Shown here: positions 31,643-44,267 of the stretch, in pieces
Position numbering within the stretch: position 1 is the stretch's first letter
How the letters are laid out: every line of letters begins with the position of its first letter
Origin: Scleromitrula shiraiana
Lineage: Eukaryota > Ascomycota > Leotiomycetes > Helotiales > Sclerotiniaceae
Length of the DNA stretch: 64,000 bases
Assembly (NCBI GenBank): GCA_028455995.1
Contig: JABELC010000016.1
Span: 248,001-312,000, forward strand
Direction of reading: 5' to 3'
Translations under genes and position numbers: made by a program
The notes under the pieces: model-generated
Told to the model about the DNA's origin: nothing
Databases searched by the model: none
The model's input: the letters and a program-made list of their open reading frames with translations, nothing else

Positions 31643-34600
31643 TCACTTCCCCCCCTTCTTAACAACCCTCATATTCGGCAACGCCCTCTCCCTCCCCACG
31701 CCCCTCCCCATCTCCACAACACAAAGTCTCACAAAATCCCTACTAGTCCAATAGCAAGAATGCGCACTCAACATATTAATATACTGATTATCGAGCATGC
31801 CCCCCTTCAACCCCAGTACATAATCAACCTGTCCATTATCATTCAATAACTGAAACTTTTTCTCCGCAATTTCCTCCTTCGAGAAATCGTGTTCGGCCAT
31901 TTCTACCTGAGATGGTAATCTAGCGATGGAGGGGTGTTTGGGATGAGGGAGTTGGCCGATTCCGATGTGGTCGGATGGGGAGGAGATACCAGGGATGTTT
32001 TTCATGACGCTATGGACTGCGCTGGAGAAACCAGATGAATGGCCAGGGACCTCGGCGACTTTGAGATTCGCGGCGTAGGAGGCGTCAACTGTGGCGTTGA
32101 GACGGTAGGCGATGGGATCATTGCAGTGCATGATATTGTAGATATTATCTACGGCGAGACAACCGAAGGAACCGACATCACCGACGACGTCATCGCGAGT
32201 ATCGTCACCGGGTTCGGCGCCGATTTTGTCCAATCCTCTTCTGGGTTTTAAGCATGCGTTTTCAAGTAAGAGGAAGAAAGCAGCTGGACTACCACAAAGG
32301 AATAAATTCGTGGTTTTGAAATCGAAACATTTCGTGTTTGGTCTCCATGATAATTCGGCTGGAATGGTCGTTGCTTGTTTGCTTAATACTTCAAGAGCCA
32401 TGACACTTCCAAGAGAATGCGCAATCATATGAACACGACCCTCCTTGTGAAATCTTGGGTTGTTCTTACACCAGAGACGATATATACGATTAGCTTCAGC
32501 GGCTAAGGCTGCAATCATCTTTGGTTTGTGTGTAGACATGTAGTAAGGAATATCCAACATGACATCACAAATAAGACCACGAACTGCCGGAATTGTTGGA
32601 AGTGTGATATCGTTGAGTGAGAAAGAACAATCTGGATGGTCTTTATCTCCAGCCTTTCTTTCTCCACCATCCTCAAATGAAAGATTTTTACGCCAATTAA
32701 TTGGTAGTACCATAATTCCACCAAGGTCTTCTCTAAGTACCTTCTTAACATCACTGTTGATGAGCTCTTTATTGACTTCAGTTCGGAAGGCATTAATAGC
32801 ATGTGTGAAATGGAAACTCTCCATCCGTTCAGAGAGCTTTTGACCAATTCCATGAACGACGAAACATAGATCAGTGTATTCGACTTTCTCCGCCTGTGCT
32901 TCGCATGCTGGACATGCAGCTGGTTTGTTGAGATCATTAGTGCCATACTTAGTTGACTTGCTTTGAGACTTGATGGAAATCGTTGACCTCTTGGCAGGAT
33001 AGAGCCTATCCCAATAATTCCAATCGAATCCTCGGACGACACATATTCCCACAGTCATATTTCTTTTGATCTTAGCAAATGGTCTTCGTCCATAATATTC
33101 TGAAGGTTGAAGTGTGGGTTTTAAGATAAATGCTTCCCGAGAATTCTTATAAATAACTTTGCAATTAGGATACTTCTTGGTGATTGATGTCGTCGTAGTC
33201 GGCTTGGCATCAACTTCATCAGCTTTACCTTTGGCAGCTGCTTCGCCATTAAAGCATCGTGCAGCACAATAGGGATCACCAGAAACAAGATGATCGAGAG
33301 AACTAGATGTTAAAGTTTTAACCTCTTCCTCTTTAGGCCAAAGACGATGAGCAATCTTCTCTTCACCTGCAGCACCAACTTCCGTGGCACAATTCAACTC
33401 ATCCGCCCAAGTTTGGGACCAACATCTCAACTCTCTATACCCTATCTCTAGCTGATTGGCAACAGATGGCTCAACAGGATACATGGTATCTTTGTAGAAC
33501 CAAATTGCTCGTTCACAAGCAGATACATCATGAACAGGTGACCAGTAAATTGGCTGCATTTGTAAACTCGGTAGATTAACAAGGTGTAAGTTGGAGTGTC
33601 CGACGGTGACATCGACATGGTCTTTATGTTTATATGCCTTGCAACCATCCACTTCCATGTCTTCTGTGGAATCGCGTTCGTGAGCCTTTCGGGCATCAAT
33701 TCTAGCTTCTTCATCATTCAACAAAGCAGATTGAGGAGCAGGACTTGCACTACGTTCCGGAAGTTTCACAAACGGCTTTCCCGTGGTACCGAGTCCTATG
33801 CTAACTGCTGCACGATTCGTATTTTGTTCGCCAGGAATTTGGACCCGAGATCTAGATGTGCATGAGCAATTTTCATTCGTGGCATCTCCCTGGTCTGGAA
33901 TGGTATGGTCTATGGAATTATCTCCTTGAATCCCCTCTCCAGATGGCCCACAGCCTTGGCATGTATCCGGGCTATCGTTTGGTCCATCTGCTTGATCACC
34001 AGGTGCGGTTTGCTTACCGAAAAACTTGTACTTACCCTTGGACTTCTTTCCTGCCTTTGGTACATCTGTTTCATGATGTTGATTTGTATTTTCCGCATCG
34101 GAAGTTTTTGGACCAGATGAAGACTCTCCGTTGGCATGTTCGCTATCTTGACATTCCACATCCTTAGACGCGGCCTTTCGACGAGATTTGGCATCTCGCT
34201 CCTCAGCACAGCATTCTAGAGTATTAGAAGTTTTTCGACTAGATATACCGGCTAATACCGAATCAATCGGGCTGGTTGTATCCTTCTGGGTTTGCTCCTG
34301 AGTACTATCGTCTTCAGCATCACCGCAGCAACTTGGTACTGTTGAATCATCAAAAGTTATATCATGTTCTAAACCTGTACGGGAGACCTCTTCATCGTCT
34401 CCAGCTTTTACAGCATCATGTTCTAAATCGGCACAAGAAACTTCTTCATCGTCCCCAGAACCAACATCGTCATGATCTTGGTCACTACAATACAAATCTG
34501 AATCAGCAGATGCTTGCACCAGGTTTGTCAGAGGAGATTTTTCTTTATCGTCAGTAGCAGCGGATTTTCCCTTAGTCTTGGCCTTTCTTGGTTCTTTAGC

Positions 34601-35548
34601 TTTCTTATGGCCGGTACTCTCCTGTTTTGACTCTTCTATATGCTGGCTGGAAATGTTGGCATGCTCTGAATGTTCAGATTTTGATTCCCCTTTGGACCTT
34701 GATTGTTTGGTCTTCTTATCATGCTTTAAGTCGTCCTTTGGCTTTGGCTCCGTAGCTTGTGGATGGCGAGAAACAGGCTCAGGCTCGGTGTACATGGCTA
34801 GGGTCTCAGGTGAAGGCAGTGGGATGCGTGGTGCTTTGGGGCAAGATGTACATGTGCATTTTCCTGAAGCATGTCTGCACCACAAATGACTTGACTTGCA
34901 AGGGCAAGTTTTGTGACCAGGATCACTTTTGTTGTTCTTGCGACTTTCACGTTTAGTTTCCTTGCGGCTTTTCACCGGCTCGAGTCCTGTTGACTCAAGA
35001 AGTGCGGCAGGTTCAATCGCCGGTTCATGAGATTGATGGTCTGCAGCATGTCCTGGCGGATCCTCATGGGTTTGGAGGTGCAACTCGGCCGACTTTGGAT
35101 GCTTAAGCTTCCCAAGCGTTGCAACTCCCAAAGAGCTCGTCTGTTCATTCGCCTTATCTTCCCTCTCCGCAGATCTCCTATGTTTCAACTTTCCCAACTG
35201 TTTAACCCCAGCCTCCGCAATAAGCTTAACTGTCGACGGTTTTGCAGACGGATTTGTTTTAAACGTCCTCTTGTGACTTCTCTTATCTCTCGTGGAGCTG
35301 AAACCCTGCCAGGCCTCTTCGAGTGCTTTATTATCGTGTGGGGCGAACGGTCGAGGGAGATAATTGACGGTTTTGGAGTCTGAGGTTGGTGGCGGAACGG
35401 GACAAAGAGGATCATCGATTGAGATGGGAGAGTAATAGAAGAACTGGGCGTTGATTTCGGGCATTTCCTCGGTGGGTTTGGAGGCTGCTTCGACATTTAG
35501 GGGGGCTAGGTGGCATGTAGGGCCATAAGCATGGATTGGTTGAGACAT
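31643..35548 (-). CDS. DDHD-domain phospholipase (Ddl1/PA-PLA1 type) with long N-terminal extension
   Basis: A single open frame of 1301 residues. The C-terminal half is a DDHD phospholipase: FVVHGIGQK, the nucleophile motif AHSLGS with Ser1045, LFLCGSPAAFF, NIMHCNDPIAYRLN and a C-terminal VDYVLGLKGG...YINMLSAHSCYWTSRDF. The family (yeast Ddl1, human DDHD1/2) hydrolyses acyl chains of phosphatidic acid and other phospholipids; yeast Ddl1 acts at mitochondria. The start MSQPIHAYGP is followed by AQFFYYSPISIDDPLCPVPPP, which I take for the family's conserved N-terminal start. Between about residues 100 and 640 is a Lys/Glu/Asp/Ser-rich disordered region with a cysteine-rich island (KTCPCKSSHLWCRHASGKC) and a tandem acidic repeat (DDEEVSCADLEHDAVKAG and a near copy). 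A predicted 5'-UTR intron lies at 35567-35624. Confidence 0.88.
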   Translation of the reverse strand: MSQPIHAYGPTCHLAPLNVEAASKPTEEMPEINAQFFYYSPISIDDPLCPVPPPTSDSKTVNYLPRPFAPHDNKALEEAWQGFSSTRDKRSHKRTFKTNPSAKPSTVKLIAEAGVKQLGKLKHRRSAEREDKANEQTSSLGVATLGKLKHPKSAELHLQTHEDPPGHAADHQSHEPAIEPAALLESTGLEPVKSRKETKRESRKNNKSDPGHKTCPCKSSHLWCRHASGKCTCTSCPKAPRIPLPSPETLAMYTEPEPVSRHPQATEPKPKDDLKHDKKTKQSRSKGESKSEHSEHANISSQHIEESKQESTGHKKAKEPRKAKTKGKSAATDDKEKSPLTNLVQASADSDLYCSDQDHDDVGSGDDEEVSCADLEHDAVKAGDDEEVSRTGLEHDITFDDSTVPSCCGDAEDDSTQEQTQKDTTSPIDSVLAGISSRKTSNTLECCAEERDAKSRRKAASKDVECQDSEHANGESSSGPKTSDAENTNQHHETDVPKAGKKSKGKYKFFGKQTAPGDQADGPNDSPDTCQGCGPSGEGIQGDNSIDHTIPDQGDATNENCSCTSRSRVQIPGEQNTNRAAVSIGLGTTGKPFVKLPERSASPAPQSALLNDEEARIDARKAHERDSTEDMEVDGCKAYKHKDHVDVTVGHSNLHLVNLPSLQMQPIYWSPVHDVSACERAIWFYKDTMYPVEPSVANQLEIGYRELRCWSQTWADELNCATEVGAAGEEKIAHRLWPKEEEVKTLTSSSLDHLVSGDPYCAARCFNGEAAAKGKADEVDAKPTTTTSITKKYPNCKVIYKNSREAFILKPTLQPSEYYGRRPFAKIKRNMTVGICVVRGFDWNYWDRLYPAKRSTISIKSQSKSTKYGTNDLNKPAACPACEAQAEKVEYTDLCFVVHGIGQKLSERMESFHFTHAINAFRTEVNKELINSDVKKVLREDLGGIMVLPINWRKNLSFEDGGERKAGDKDHPDCSFSLNDITLPTIPAVRGLICDVMLDIPYYMSTHKPKMIAALAAEANRIYRLWCKNNPRFHKEGRVHMIAHSLGSVMALEVLSKQATTIPAELSWRPNTKCFDFKTTNLFLCGSPAAFFLLLENACLKPRRGLDKIGAEPGDDTRDDVVGDVGSFGCLAVDNIYNIMHCNDPIAYRLNATVDASYAANLKVAEVPGHSSGFSSAVHSVMKNIPGISSPSDHIGIGQLPHPKHPSIARLPSQVEMAEHDFSKEEIAEKKFQLLNDNGQVDYVLGLKGGMLDNQYINMLSAHSCYWTSRDFVRLCVVEMGRGVGRERALPNMRVVKKGGK

Positions 35549-36819
35549 GTTGACTCGTACTGGTTGCTGTTGATGATTAGGGCTTGCAGATTGGATGAAT
35601 GAAAGGATGGGATCCCAGACTTACTGTATTAAATAAAACAAAAGAAAAATTAGGTTATTAAAAAGGATTATGAGATAGAATTTTGCTCTGCAAAAGATAG
35701 GTTGCCTCCAAAAGTTTGTGATCAAGAATCTAGGTTAAATGAATCGTAATGATACTGATGGCGGCGGTGTAACTTTGAATGAAGTGAAAAGAATGTATTG
35801 CAATGAGAATGATAAGGCTGAGAAAATGGAAATGTGTAGATGAAAGGAGAAGAAGAGAAGAGAAAATTATTTGAAGCCATTAACAATCAAGATTGTCGCT
35901 GCCAAATATGAGGCAAACATAAGAAGAAGAAGAGTAAGAAGAGGAAGGATGGTACCTACTGTATGTATGTTATTGTATTCGTGTTCATCATTGGAAGGGA
36001 AGGCAACCGCGAGCGATGTCGAAGTACAGAATAGTATAGTATGACGTCGGCTGTAGTCGGCGCTTTTGGAGTAAGAAAATAATCGTAAACAATCACATGT
36101 GATACGAATAACTTTCGAAATTCTTCCATGTCCTACCCTTCCTACCTTTTCATACTTAGTGGTATAAAATATTGCCATTATGATCAAAACACTGTAATTC
36201 ACTGAAGTATTGTACATGGTGTTTTCAAAGTAAAGTAGTAGAAGAAACTATGGAACAATTCATGGATCCTTATGGGAACTCGATTACTGTAATGTAGTAC
36301 TACCCTAGAATGTGTTACCTAAGGCTTTGCATACTTTACCGCTTTCGGGGAATTACCCAATGTGGATATATATATATAGAGATCGATAACCCAGAACAAA
36401 ACTTCATTTACCATTTCATCTTTTGAATGCAAATATTATTATAATTAATTCTCTAACCGCTTCATTCAATATTCCTTCTCAAATTTCCATTATGCCTATC
36501 ATATACTAAGTATCTTCTTATCTTCTTTTCTACCCGTTTACTATCCATCCATCTTAATCATAAGCCCATATCATCCCGATCTGCATCAAAATTATATGAA
36601 TTATGTACAATAGTTGCGAAGTAAGAACAAGCAAGATTGATCGAAATGGAAGCAGTTACTTAATAAGCAAATGAAACGAGATGGGCTCCAAATAAGAAAA
36701 ATTAAATACAACCCGACCAAAAGAATTTTGAGATGAAACCGGTATCGCTTGCAGGATGAAAGGATCTATCCATCTTGTAGATGCAAAAACCCGTTGATGT
36801 CTGTGGAGAGAAGTCAAAC
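35549..36819. other. Intergenic: promoter of DDHD gene; 3' flank of next gene
   Basis: It holds a likely 5'-UTR intron of the DDHD gene (minus strand, GTAAGT at 35624 to CAACAG at 35567, 58 bp). A 116-codon minus-strand frame at 35867-36217 has no motif and lies in promoter DNA; it was not accepted. The rest shows nothing. Confidence 0.5.
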
Positions 36820-39800
36820 TTATTCGGCGTAAAGCTCAGGATTCATACCTCCATGCGGGCCATCCATAGAAACGCTACGAGAAGTGCTTGTCGATTTGTG
36901 TGGATTCCAGGGCATCTCACGACTAGTCGGTACCGCGCGAGCAGCTCTATCTGCTTTGACAATACGGATCGACTCATTGATGCCCACCCGAAGTTGTTGA
37001 AGTCGGAGCATGATTGGTTCTGATGCCCCAAGAAGTTCCAAAATTTGCTCTATATCGAAAACGAGCTTCAAGAGTACAGTATCTGCATTACAAAATGTGC
37101 GAATACACATGAGAGATGCGACCTGCTTCCAGTTATAGAGCATTGATGCAATGCGTACATCATCGCCAAGTCGGTCGCCGTGGAATCTGAAGTTGTGTTG
37201 ATTTACAGCAACGAGATCTCGCTGAGTGCCTTGGTCATACATAAACTCAACCACGGCATGGCGGCCTTTGCTTTTCCAAGTGTCCACTGTCTTCTTCATT
37301 GCATCAATCGACATACGTCCTTGGCTGAATTCGACCATGAGAAATGCGTTAGCTGTATGAACTAACATGAGTTCAAGCTCAACCAAATATCTAGCTTGCT
37401 CATATGGATTGATGGAGATAGAAAGAACGGAGATCCTATTCTTGTCGATAGCTTTCAAATCTGCTTTTTCGGCCTAATCTCATAAGTTAATGGGACAAGT
37501 ACATTGCTAGAATATACTTACAAACTCCTCAAGTTTATGCTTGATCTTTCCCATCACCCCTGTCTTCTTAGGCTTGTCTGCCTTCGGATTTGAACTCGAA
37601 GCTTGGAATTGAGGACGCATGATCTCGCTAGGTGACGACCCAAGCCAGCCATGTTCTCCAAACATCTTTTTCATGGGTGAACGCGATCGCTTCTTCGGAT
37701 AAGTAGGAAGAATTGGGGTATCAATCGGGGACTCATCTTGCTCAACCACATTGACAAGTGTCTTTGATGGCGATCTTGTCTGGTTGCGATTGATTATGGT
37801 AGAGGCCGAACTTGAATATGATTCATTAGGATAGTTCAAAAGCGCTTGTTGTCGAGTTGGGGAATGGGCGGGCACACGACCGCGGTCCTCGAATTGTCTT
37901 TGCTCCGATCGAGGTTCGTGATCTTCGTATGTCTGACGCACAGGTGAATATGATCGTTTTGTACGGTGTTCTCGTGGTGGCTGACGAGTTGGTGAGCTTG
38001 AAGCATACTGAAAATGTTTCTCGGTTTCCTCACGAACAGAGGATTGCGATGTTTCCAGAGTCTTCGCGCGACCACGATCACGACCACGATGAGCTAGACT
38101 ATGAGGTTGATGAACACCACGCGGAGTGGGAGAAGGAGAATTCTCATCCACATAATAGTCATAATGCTTAGGACTAGGAGACTCTTCGCGTGCGGCAAAA
38201 CGCAATGGTGAGACGCTCGGAGAAGATTCGCTGCGTTTAAGACCATGTCCTGCACGCTGAGAAGGAACAGTCAGGAGCGGATTCTGAGGGCTTGCATTTC
38301 CGATAGATCGCGAGTTCTTGGTATGGCCTAGGATGGGGGACGATGTAGGTCTTTCGTAACTACCTTGCATAAAATCGGTGAAGGTGGTTTGGTGTGACTC
38401 GTCGACAACAAACGGAGTATCTGGCTCGAATTGGTATAGATTATTTGGCACAGCCTTGCGAGTGTATGGGAACCTAAAAACATTAAGATCTTGACCTGTT
38501 TCACTATACTCGGAATCTCAACTTACGTGTTGGCCGACATTTTTTCTGACGAATTTGGTTGGGGTGAATAAATTGACTCAGGAGTTCCAATAGGAATAAA
38601 ATCACCTAGAAGGCCACCAGAAGATGCAGAAAGGTAGTGACCTTTGTTGTCTGATACAGTTGAGCGCACGGTAGTAGCGGTGGTTCGACGATCACTTGCT
38701 ACGTGTGAAAATACTGTACCACGAGAACTTGAAATTTCAGAAGACGCGACTAGAGAATTCGATTTATCGGTTACAGTACTCTTCTCTCGCAATGAAGGTT
38801 TAGACTGATCGGTTAAAGGTGAGAATTCGTACTTTTTAATTGATGATGAACGAGGTGGAAAGCGCGTGTCTTGGTGAGAAATTTTGTTATTTTGGTGTGC
38901 AGCTCCAGGCTTCATATGGATTTGAGCTGGCTCTTTTCGAACATATAAAGGTTCTGGAGAACAAATCGTTGGAAGGTGGCCTTTATTCAATTCCATAATA
39001 AATTTCCTTGCATCTGCAAGTGTACAGATATTTTGTGGTGAATTGTCGCCATTCAAGCTATTGTTTACTTTTGTTGTATTGTCATTGATCGCTTGTTGTT
39101 TTCTTTCACTTTCGCAACCCCGCACAAGTGAATTATCACCATTGGATCCGTCAAAATTCATCGGATCTGTGTGTTGGGTTTGAAATGATGAAGAAATATG
39201 GTCTGACAGTTTAATTGAGCTTGTGTATGAAATTTGTGTGTGTTGTAGTTCTGATTGTGATTTCAGCTTCAAAGAAATTTCGCTTGTTGACGACTGTGCA
39301 AATTTTTTTGCCCGTTCCTTAGTAGGCGAAGAGAAGGAGGATGGAATGCTTCCTGATGTCCAGCTGCTCGGCAGAAACGGACGTTCATGAAGCCGACGTG
39401 GAGGAGAGATGATTTTTCTTGCCATAGAACGATTTGTGGTATCAGGAATGTTCGTCTCTTCATTTTTATCGTCAGATTGTGTTTTTGGCTTTTCATCATT
39501 TGCAAATTTAGCACCATAATACGCCGACTCCCATGTATCATCAACTCTAGACGTGGATGGAAAATCGGTTTCACTCTTCTCGATTTCTGTATCCTGTGGG
39601 TCTTCGTCCTTGTCGATACTCGGACTGTAGATAAATGGCGACAGACCAACCGATTCTGACTCTGAGTCCTGCTCTGAAGACGGTTCGCCCCATTTCAAAT
39701 GGTTTCTCACAGAGCTGCGATAGGCCTTAGTATATCGACTTTCCCAAGAACGGCTTGTGCCATCATAACTACGGCCTCTAAGTCTTCTTTCGTGATACTC

Positions 39801-41757
39801 CTCAAGCTCTTTGCCACTCAATTGTGTTGTCTGTTTTGAGGATACATATACAGTAGGAAGTAAGATCCTCGGTTCTTCTTCTTCGCAAACAACTTGAGAC
39901 AATTTATTCTTTGAGAGTACTGGCATGATACTAGAGTTATGACGGCTACAGTAAAGACCTGCTTCACAGTTCGGCTTATGACTCTTTCGGCGTATTAGCT
40001 GCTCGAACCCCATATCCTTCCCCTCTGTTGTGTCATTGTAAGTTTGAATGGATAGATCTTCTGATGCTGGATAAACGTATTCGCCATATTGATGTGGGTC
40101 TACTATCTCAACACAATCAGTAAATCCTCGGTTTTCAGAATAGGCATTACCACGACCAAGCCCTGTCGAGGAGTGGATTTGGCTTGCATCGTAATGGGAG
40201 TTTATGTCGGATACACCACTCTCGGAATCTGCACTAGATTCTGCTTCTCCCCACTTGTAATCAAGGCCGCTATCGAAGAAAATACTGGGTGTTGCAGGGA
40301 TATCGCAGTAGTTGCTCTTGAAGAATTGAAGAGGGTTGTGCTCTGTATAGATTAGGGACATTAATTGTAGTAGTAGACTTATCAAAACTTACTTTGTTGT
40401 TTGGCTGCCTCTTCAATCTTTGCATCGCATTCCTTACCGACGACTTCGTCCATGGTTGGGCAACGGCAATCTAGTAAAGAACTTGGAATTGGTAGGCCAT
40501 TCTCAACCAACTGATGTTTTCTCGCAAAATTTGCGTTTGGAATCTCACAACCTTCCGGTAACTCCACGTTTGGTATGGATGGACAATTACCGAGATTACT
40601 ACACTTCCTCAGGTTGTGGGATGCCACGGCACCGGCTGATGCCGAATCTCGAGGGGTAGTTTCAGGCTGCTCCAATGCAGTCAAGGAAGATAGACTCTCC
40701 CGGTTCTCTTCCATCTCTTGTATCTGGTTCATTGCTCTTTTCTTAAGATCCTTCATCACACTCTTGAGTTGAGCTTTTGTTGGGGTAAGATAACTTGTTG
40801 TTGCTATAGTCGGTTCAACAGACTCATTAATGGAAGCCACTGAATTTGGCTGAGTTACATTGGACTTTTCTCGTGCCTTCAGTCGGCCGTAATCGTTGTC
40901 CCAAGTCAGTTTATGAAGTTCTGCAGGCGTTGGGCAATAGACTAATGTTGCCGGCTTCCCTCCGACTGACACGTAAACGCTGTGCTCAATGCGCCACTCG
41001 GGTTGATGCGCAATCTTTGAATTGAGTGACTCGTATGAAGGCATGGTACTTGGGCTCGGGTGTGGGTTAAGAAATTTCTTTCGCAATTGCTGCTCTCTAT
41101 AATCAACCAGGGTTTTGGTGGGAACTACCGGAGCTTGGATTGTAGTTGTATGTGGAACATGAGGGTTGGTGAAATCTTCCTGCGAATATATCAGCAAAAG
41201 CAAAAACGCAGGCAATCAATTAACTTACTCTTCGTCGAAGGTGTTCGTGCTTCCATCGTTGGAAAACCGAAGGTGGAAATGGTGGTATTTCTTCAACCTC
41301 GATTAGTTCCTCCAAGACCCCCAACGCGAGATCGACATTTTCGTCTCCAAATCTTTCCTGCAATCGAGGGTGTAAGATACGGAGCCCATCTTTATATGGA
41401 AGATTTCGAGGGACTGATGGATTACTAAATTAGTATTTGTTTGTTATGGTTAAGGAAGGTCATGCGGAATAGAAAGCGAGGATAAAATATGGGCTTCACG
41501 TGGCTTACCGTCCGCACAAAGTCGGATCAGATAGTTACGACATTCTAAATAATTCCAGTCAGAAGTTTTCCAGAACGGCGGCTTGCGAGTTGTTACTTAC
41601 TGTCCTCTCCCCAACCTTCTCGAGACAGGTTGTGCATGCCCGAAATCTTACGTTCTTCTTCACCTTCTATTGGTGAAAGTAAATCACCTTTTGATGGAAA
41701 CAACAAAGCCCCGCCTTTGCCCTCAGAGGAGTCGAGGTCGATAGAAGACTTCATCAT
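36820..41757 (-). CDS. Large disordered protein with helical C-terminal domain, 7 exons, 1528 aa
   Basis: Seven exons join in phase: 41757-41601, 41544-41509, 41413-41229, 41179-40393, 40342-38527, 38473-37522 and 37473-36820, giving 1528 residues. Donors are GTAAGT or GTAAGC; exon 3 uses the second of two nearby acceptors because the first leads to a stop. The N-terminus (MMKSSIDLDSSEGKGG) leads to an ordered ~100-residue segment (RILHPRLQERFGDENVDLAL; PPFPPSVFQRWKHEHLRR). A stretch at SVYVSVGGKPATLVYCPTPA looks globular. The middle ~900 residues are Ser/Pro/charged and disordered. The last ~210 residues are ordered and helical (EQARYLVELELMLVHTANAF; VRIASMLYNWKQVASLMCIR). I do not recognise the protein; no catalytic or membrane motif is seen. 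A scaffold role is only a guess. Conservation is expected mainly at the two ends. Confidence 0.82.
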
Positions 41758-44267
41758 TGCAATTTGTAAGGGTAAAAAAGTAATGTATAATAGCTTGTAA
41801 CAGAATAAAATGGTAACGACTGAGTGTAACAGCTCAAGTGCTGAATCAAATGATAATAGAAAGAAGATACATTAATACATAAATCAACAAATTCGAAGTT
41901 ACAAACTGTCAAAGTAATCTGGTTGAGTAGAAGACATTAAAACTAGTGAACGGTAGAAAAGTAGGTGGAATTGAGATAAAAAGCCGAGTTGAGGTGAGGA
42001 AGTAGAGATTTAGTAATATATAAACCTCCAACACTCAGATGTGGTTCTGTAATGTCCTTCCAACTGGTTCAAAGCCGTATGGTCTTGTTATACCTGGCAA
42101 GTGGTTGACAAGAGCGGTATAAATGGAAGCATATATGCAGAAAGAGGCTACATAAATTGATGAAATTGAATATAATCGGTGTAGGATTTTTCATCAAATT
42201 ACCAACAACGTGGGTAGAAATTGATTAAATTCAATTCAATTCAATGATATTTTAAGTTGACGTCTGGTGCGTGTATATTGTGAATTTGTGACCTTTAGGC
42301 TTTAGTTGATCTCAATTTGATATTTGTGTCCTGAAACTGATCTATAAACGATGGAAGATGAGAATTAAAGAAATGATGGAAGAAAACAAACGAGAAAATA
42401 GGTAGATATGGTATGAGATGAGATGAGATGAGACGTAACGTAACGTAACGTGTGTTGCTTTCAAAACAAATCACTATCGTCGGATATATCTCTGTCTGCC
42501 TGTCTGCCTGTCTCTATCGCAGGTGGTCACCGGACTTGAAAGTGACAAATCAACCTTGGAAGATAAAACAAATAGGACAAATAGGACAAATAGGACAAAC
42601 TATGCTGGTAGATTCCTCGAATCAATGAATGATAGACTTTAGTATATATACTTTACTATATGAGTAGTGAATGGAGGGAGGGGTAAGGTAGAGTAATACC
42701 GTAGAGGTAGAGATTCGAGAGGGAAATTGGCAGAGAAATTTCTATATAGGGAAAGGACGATAGTACCCGGTCATTGCCATGGACAGTATATACCCAACCT
42801 TGGAAGTTGGAACGAGGAATTCCATGCTTGAGCAGAGATTTTCCGCACGATAAGATAATCCTGGAACTTCAGAAGAGGAATTAGAGAAAATTCACTTACT
42901 GCCGGTAAATATATATATCAGCTTTCTCAAGATTGGCCCGTTTGATACTAATAAGTAAAACTATGTATGGTTTGTTTATGTTGTATACAAACACCAACCA
43001 CAAAAACGCATCGCCATGAATGTTTTCTACTAAATCAAGAGGCAAACACCATGGAAATCAGACGCAATCAAAGACAAACTTTTGAAGTCTAACTGTTATC
43101 AAAAGCTAGAAACAAACATTGACTTTCAAATATTTGCCTGTCTATTTGTCTTTTCAACGCCTGTCAGGCATTTGACAACCACTACTATGGTTAAGACCTT
43201 CAAAATGAACTTGGAGGTGAATAAGTTTGTCTATAAGAGATTAGAAGATACAAAGCCTCGTTCTTCCATATGTTTAAGCTTATGCCTCATCTTAAATCTT
43301 TATTCACTTCCAGGATTTTCTTTACCCAGGTAATTTTGGATTCAATCATCGATCAGTATTCATCTGAACAACATATCGCATCATGGAGTATAGTTTCCCG
43401 AGCGCGAGGTCCCCAGGCGTCTTTCTTTAATGAATCAAAGTAGATCTAATAAACTCAGCTAGGTAAGTTCAGAAATCCAGATACTCTTCAATTGCTAATC
43501 ATTGTGCTCACATTGTGATGGATGGGAGGTTCTCAGAATGAATATATGAATATCCACATACTTAGATAAGTAGACCATGAAAATCACCTCAAGTGTGAAC
43601 AAAGTTATATGCCTCGTACCATGAGCACTTCCCAATTGATATCCTCCAAGAAACGGAGTGATCTTCTTACTTACTCAGATAGGTAAGTGAAACATACATT
43701 CCACAAATTGAAGATGGGGAATTTCCTCAACTCAGCCCATGGACGAAACAACCATCGATGAATTGGATTCAATCTGAATGCCATCGCTATCGATTTATGT
43801 TAGGCATTGGTGATTGAGACATTAATTTCACTGACAGTTGAATTGACAGCGAGACTTTTGCTCCCCATATACAATACTCCTACGTAGGAGGAGTATCATA
43901 TCTACCACAGGAATATCATCCTCTATTCGATGGACAACTTCAAGTCCTTGGTTGCTCTTGCATCAGCGTTTTTATGATGCATTATTAACAATTCAGAGGA
44001 GGGCTTATACGTAGAAATAAGGCTGCATGGTGTGGCAAACTGTAAGTACAGTGCCAACGTGATAGTAGTGATAAGTTATACTTTCTAGTAAACTCCCTGG
44101 GAGGTCTCGGACAGTGTTTGCAGACGGGTATCGGAAAGTTCCAGGTATAACTTCAGAAGATAAAATGCTTGGATAATGTATAATTGATGATACTTATCAC
44201 CGAGAGTTCTCCGCCGAGCACAAAATAATACCAAGAGTGTTGTTAATATTATTGCATAAGTATGCAG
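41758..44267. other. Intergenic, no gene supported
   Basis: 2.5 kb with no credible gene. It holds short tandem arrays: AGATG and CGTAA pentamers at about 42414-42452, a CTGTCTGC array near 42493, and three 9 bp AAATAGGAC units at about 42570-42596. Short frames at 43082-43333 and 44085-44276 lack motifs and splice support. An 11 bp near-palindrome CTACGTAGGAG lies near 43881. Confidence 0.55.

Noticed and set aside
35867..36217. 116-codon minus-strand frame with a hydrophobic tail
   Set aside because: Lies in promoter DNA of the DDHD gene; composition is not coding-like and there is no motif.
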